A stretch of DNA of 22,035 nt from Dissophora ornata (lineage: Eukaryota > Mortierellomycota > Mortierellomycetes > Mortierellales > Mortierellaceae). The notes below the pieces were generated by a model that saw nothing but the letters and a program-made list of their open reading frames with translations, had not been told where the DNA came from and ran no database searches. Location: positions 8,493 to 30,527 of the forward strand of contig MU616950.1 in NCBI GenBank assembly GCA_025201705.1. The letters are read 5' to 3'. A program made the translations under genes and the position numbers. Of this stretch, positions 18,542 through 22,035 are shown piece by piece; the first letter of the stretch is position 1, and every line of letters begins with the position of its first letter.

Positions 18542-21500
18542 TTATGCCTTGGTCCTCATAAACTCAATCAGACAGAGTGTGCTCTGGAACAATTCCTCCA
18601 ACCGCTTCCACTCACGTTGATGTTCTGCCACCAACCGCCTCAACCGCAGACTGACGCTCAACGGACCAGCCTTTGTCGCATTCACCTTGACCTTCAACTT
18701 TTGAGCCCTATTCTCCTCCTCATCACTGTCATTCTCGTCGCTCTCCATCTCGCTATCCTCATCGTCCACATCTTCATCATCAAGTCCAGCGTCCGGGTTG
18801 GCCACCAATACATCTCCATGGATCTTCAGGAACAAATTCAGGTAGGCCTCTGCCAGTTCAAAGTCCCTCCTCATCCTCAACAGATACTCGATCGCCTCCA
18901 AAAAGTACCTTGGCTCTGCTAAATCGTTGTCCAGAGACATGGATCGCAACTCGAAATCCACCGCGGACGGGTTCAGCGTCTTGAGGTGATCAAAGAAATC
19001 AGAGTAATCTCTTTCCACCACAATGACCTCTTCATCCTTCTGTCCTTTGCTCACCACTCGGCGTGTCGCTCCTGATGCATGTCCCCGCTTCAAAAGCGTC
19101 ATGAACACAGTCTCGGGCTGCAGCATACTCATGCGAATCATCTTCGAGTCTGCAAAATTGGCTCGCTCTTCATCCTCCTTTGTCGCCACAAACTTGGGTT
19201 CAACTCCAGGCAATGTGTTCAAGAAGAAGGGTGCCTTCTCAGGGGCCTTGGGGGCTTCCTTTGGTTTGTTCCTGGCCTTGATCACCTCCAGATTCAACAA
19301 GGTCTGCCATTTGGATTTGGGAAGGAGCGAGAGTGTGATCATCTTTTCCGTCAATTGCTCGGGGGTCTCGAGAGTGGGCTCTAAGGCGAGGACCTCTTCG
19401 TTTGTGGTGTACATATTCTCGGCTTCTTCTTCATCCTCCAGAGTCGAAGACGTTGGCAGAGCAACGCGGATGACATCTTCTTCGGTGATGCTTCTCAGCG
19501 ACACAGTCGTGAACTGCATGCGGTTGGCCCACAAAAAGATACCGACATTATCGACATGTGCAGTGGCCAAGTAGTCTCCAGTGGGCGAGAAGGACAAACT
19601 GGTAGCAATACTCTCACATCTGAAAATATCAACCATATGGCCCGTGGGCAGATCCCAAGTGCGGATCGTGGCATCCAACGACGACGAAACAAGCCAGTGA
19701 CCGTCAGGGCTGAAGGTCTATTGCAGAGAAAATCACGATAAAGAATACAGTTAGCACTGAGGTGTCTCGCAAAAAAAGACATCGATGCAGCACAAAGCAT
19801 AGTATCAACGTTACCATGTCTGTGATGCGGTTAGAGTGGCCCCAGAACTCACGAACGACTCGTCTGTTCTCAACATCCACGATACGTATGCAAAGATCGT
19901 CGCAAATAACCGCCAGATGATTGTTCTCTGGGTACAGCAACAGGTGTGTAATGGGCGATGGCATCTCCATGGTATGTTCACACTTTCCAGACTTGATATC
20001 CCAGAGCTTGAGCAGTCCATCCAACGATCCAGAAATCAGAGTCTTGTTCAAACGGTCGGATTGAAGGCCTGTCACCGACTTTTTGTGGCCATCCTCACTA
20101 AATGACCGGCGGAAGAGTCCCGATTGCATATTGTACATGTCGACTCCTCCAGCAGCAGAACCCACAAAGCCAAAGTTTCCACACGTGCTGATGGCGACAA
20201 TCTTGGTGGATGATCCGTCCTTGGGGGCCATGATATGAGAACCCAGGGCCTTTCGCTGATAGTTCCATGAGCGCACGCCAGGCTCGTTCCAATGTGCAGT
20301 CAAGATGTTGTCCCACTCCTTCTCCTTGGTCGGCGCAGCCGCCACAGTTGTGATCAATGGCAGCTTGAGATCATCAATCTTGAGGTTCAACATCTTGGAT
20401 TTTTTGCTGAGTGATCCTTGAGACAGCTCGACCGATTGAGAATCACGGACGGTCGAGAAAGCCCTCAGGGAACGATCACGACCAGCAGAGAGAATGAAGT
20501 GTCCGTCCTCGCCATAGTAATTGATGTGTGTCGGGGGTTGATGATGTCCACTCCTGGATTTCAAGAGACGGGGCAGACCGTCTAGACTATCGAAAATCCA
20601 CTGCTTGACAGAGTTATCGGCTCCTGAACTCATCAAGATGGCCTGTCCATTCAAAAATTGGATGGAGGGGATGGCTCCGTCATGAGCACCCTTCATCACA
20701 TGGAGCACTTTTTGGCGATCCAGATCCCAGAGAGCGATATCGCCGTACATGTTTGCTGAAGCCATTACATGTTGATCATCTATCGGGTTATAAAGAAAGG
20801 GTGTGAGAGGAGGCTCTGGGCACTTCAACTTTGCATATTAAATTCCCAAGCCGCAGTATGCCTTACCTGTGCGGAAAGTAACAGCAGTAACCTTGCCCTC
20901 TTGCTTCAAGGTCATGATGGCGACGTCCGTCCTGATGTTGTGAATGACAATGGAGCCATCCAAAAGGCCGACTGCAATCACATCTACGACAGGTGTCTGC
21001 GTAAAGCAGGTGATGGGAGAGTTGAATCCTTTGAACGCATAGACCATGGTGCTGGTGCGGATATTCCAGAGCTGCATGGTTCCTTGGTTGCTTCCAATAA
21101 GAATCTTGTTGAGGTATGTGCTGGGATGAATAAGTGTTGTAACAGTGAATGACGAGTCAAAGTCGATGGTGGTGTAGAGTTCTATTTATCCAAATACAGA
21201 AATGAATAGCAGTGTCAGTGAACCATGATCATTTTTGAATCGGTTATTTTCCTTTCTTTCCTTCCTGCTTTGCAAGTTTTTACCTCCAGTGGTATGATCG
21301 TTCAACTTGACGGTATTATCGCTGCAGATGGAGATGATGTGCTGTCCAAAGATCTCGAGAGAGGCTATTGACAGCCTCAGATCCGTTCCACATGAGAATC
21401 GACTGACCTCCTTTGCTCGCTTATACGAAATGACATCTGATCCGCATGCGACAAAGACGTAGTCGCCAAGTGTCGCCAGGGCTGTGATCGGTGTTGATGT

Positions 21501-21813
21501 GTGTGGGCCTGTTTGTGTTTTGAGCAGTTGGGGGTTAGTTTTTGTGTTTTTTTTCATGCCTCGAACAGTTGAGGTTTGGCTTTGTCTTGAGCCACAGGCA
21601 CGTACCGACAAAGAGCAGGTTCATTTTGGCAACATCGTAGATGTGAAAGGTGGTGCCGACGCAGGTGGTCAGGAAGTATGCCTGGCCCCTGGCCTGGATG
21701 TTGAATGGGATCTCGTTGGTGACATAACCAATGGCTCGAAAGGGCACGAAGAGACGTGGGGCAGCGGCTTTGGGAGCCTCTGTGCGTGCCTTCTTTTGAG
21801 GGATACCAAACAT
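18542..21813 (-). CDS. UTP21: U3 snoRNP / SSU processome component Utp21 (WDR36 family), 974 aa
   Basis: Five exons on the - strand: 21813-21606, 21508-21284, 21181-20867, 20815-19815 and 19717-18542. They sum to 2925 nt; introns are 97, 102, 51 and 97 nt, all GT-AG with matching phases. The start is ATG 21813 (MFGIPQKK); the frame is open further upstream but has no ATG. Residues about 30-660 are WD40 repeats forming the paired propellers of this family, for example MQLWNIRTS, GDIALWDLDR, SGSLDGLLKLWDIKSG, GHSNRITD and LDATIRTWDLPTGH. Then come the family's C-terminal domain (LSLLPKSKWQTLLNLE at about 712-727, RDYSDFFDHL, AIEYLLRMRRDFELAEAYL) and an acidic tract (about 896-918). The length fits yeast Utp21 and human WDR36 (about 940-950). 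In yeast it belongs to the UTP-B complex in the nucleolus, needed for 18S rRNA maturation. It is the only conserved housekeeping gene in the window. Confidence 0.95.
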
Positions 21814-22035
21814 GGCGGGGAAACGGGTGTTGGGGCTGTTCAGTCTGAGGACGGGAATACGCGGTCCTATGTTTTTTTTCTTGATAAAACTTGGCTGATT
21901 GTCGGCAACACCCAGGAGCTGGTAGGGGAAGGGAGGATGGTTGTAGGTGAATGGGGGAAAGGGACAGAGGACAGCAAACAACTGAATGCAAACACAGCTC
22001 TCAGTCAATGGAGAATGAGGAGGCTATTTTTTTTT
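21814..22035 (-). promoter_or_regulatory. 5' region of UTP21
   Basis: Sequence upstream of the UTP21 start. The start context is CCCGCCATG. The sense strand is pyrimidine-rich in places, with an A run (RC of a T run at about 21872-21879). No ACGCGT box, TATA box or other gene was recognised before the window ends. Confidence 0.35.

Noticed and set aside
21814..22008. Longer UTP21 N-terminus from a TTG at 22008
   Set aside because: No in-frame ATG lies upstream of 21813, the extra residues look unlike the family, and MFGIPQKK is a plausible Utp21 start.
1..22035. tRNA, rRNA or other structural RNA genes
   Set aside because: I saw no tRNA-like box A/box B pair or rRNA motif on either strand by eye; a tRNAscan-SE and Infernal run would settle it.

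Overview
This is eukaryotic, almost certainly fungal DNA. Every gene has short GT-AG introns (51-202 nt), AATAAA-type poly(A) signals recur, and the single conserved marker gene, UTP21 of the small-subunit processome, looks fungal. A large family of three-exon F-box genes with degenerate leucine-rich repeats suggests an early-diverging fungus such as Mortierellomycota. That placement is inference; the sequence does not prove it.

Positions 1-18500 hold a head-to-tail tandem array of eight F-box/LRR-like genes, all on the + strand, with start codons about 2.1-2.5 kb apart. The spacing is 3.1 kb where a transposon has inserted. Each copy has the same plan: exon 1 (112 nt, starting MAHSSD, N-terminal half of the F-box), an A-rich intron 1, exon 2 (C-terminal half of the F-box plus the first LRR-like block), a CT-rich intron 2, and exon 3 (second LRR-like block). 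Both introns are phase 1. Unit 1 is cut by the window edge. Units 3, 4, 5 and 8 are intact (519, 595, 535 and 583 aa by my splice models). Units 2, 6 and 7 are broken: a 1-nt deletion plus a nonsense codon, one nonsense codon, and two nonsense codons. The proteins are probably substrate receptors of SCF (Skp1-cullin-F-box) ubiquitin ligases. The F-box is nearly invariant, while a serine-repeat linker in exon 2 and a 14-44 residue loop in exon 3 vary strongly.

The spacers carry a poly(A) signal, a CCCTGCGGAGAGA block and one to three ACGCGT boxes ahead of each start codon. Two are interrupted by mobile DNA: a poly(A)-tailed retroinsertion with a 10-bp target duplication (8388-8485), and an 872-bp non-autonomous hAT-like element with a 12-bp terminal inverted repeat and an 8-bp target duplication (13160-14031). 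The hAT-like element separates two ACGCGT boxes upstream of broken unit 7.

Positions 18542-21813 (- strand) hold UTP21, five exons encoding 974 aa, convergent with unit 8. This conserved gene marks the edge of the rapidly changing array.

The most notable observations are a cluster of C-to-T changes almost all at CpA in broken unit 6 (a RIP-like pattern), mosaic relationships between units that indicate gene conversion or unequal crossing-over, and the hypervariable exon 3 loop.
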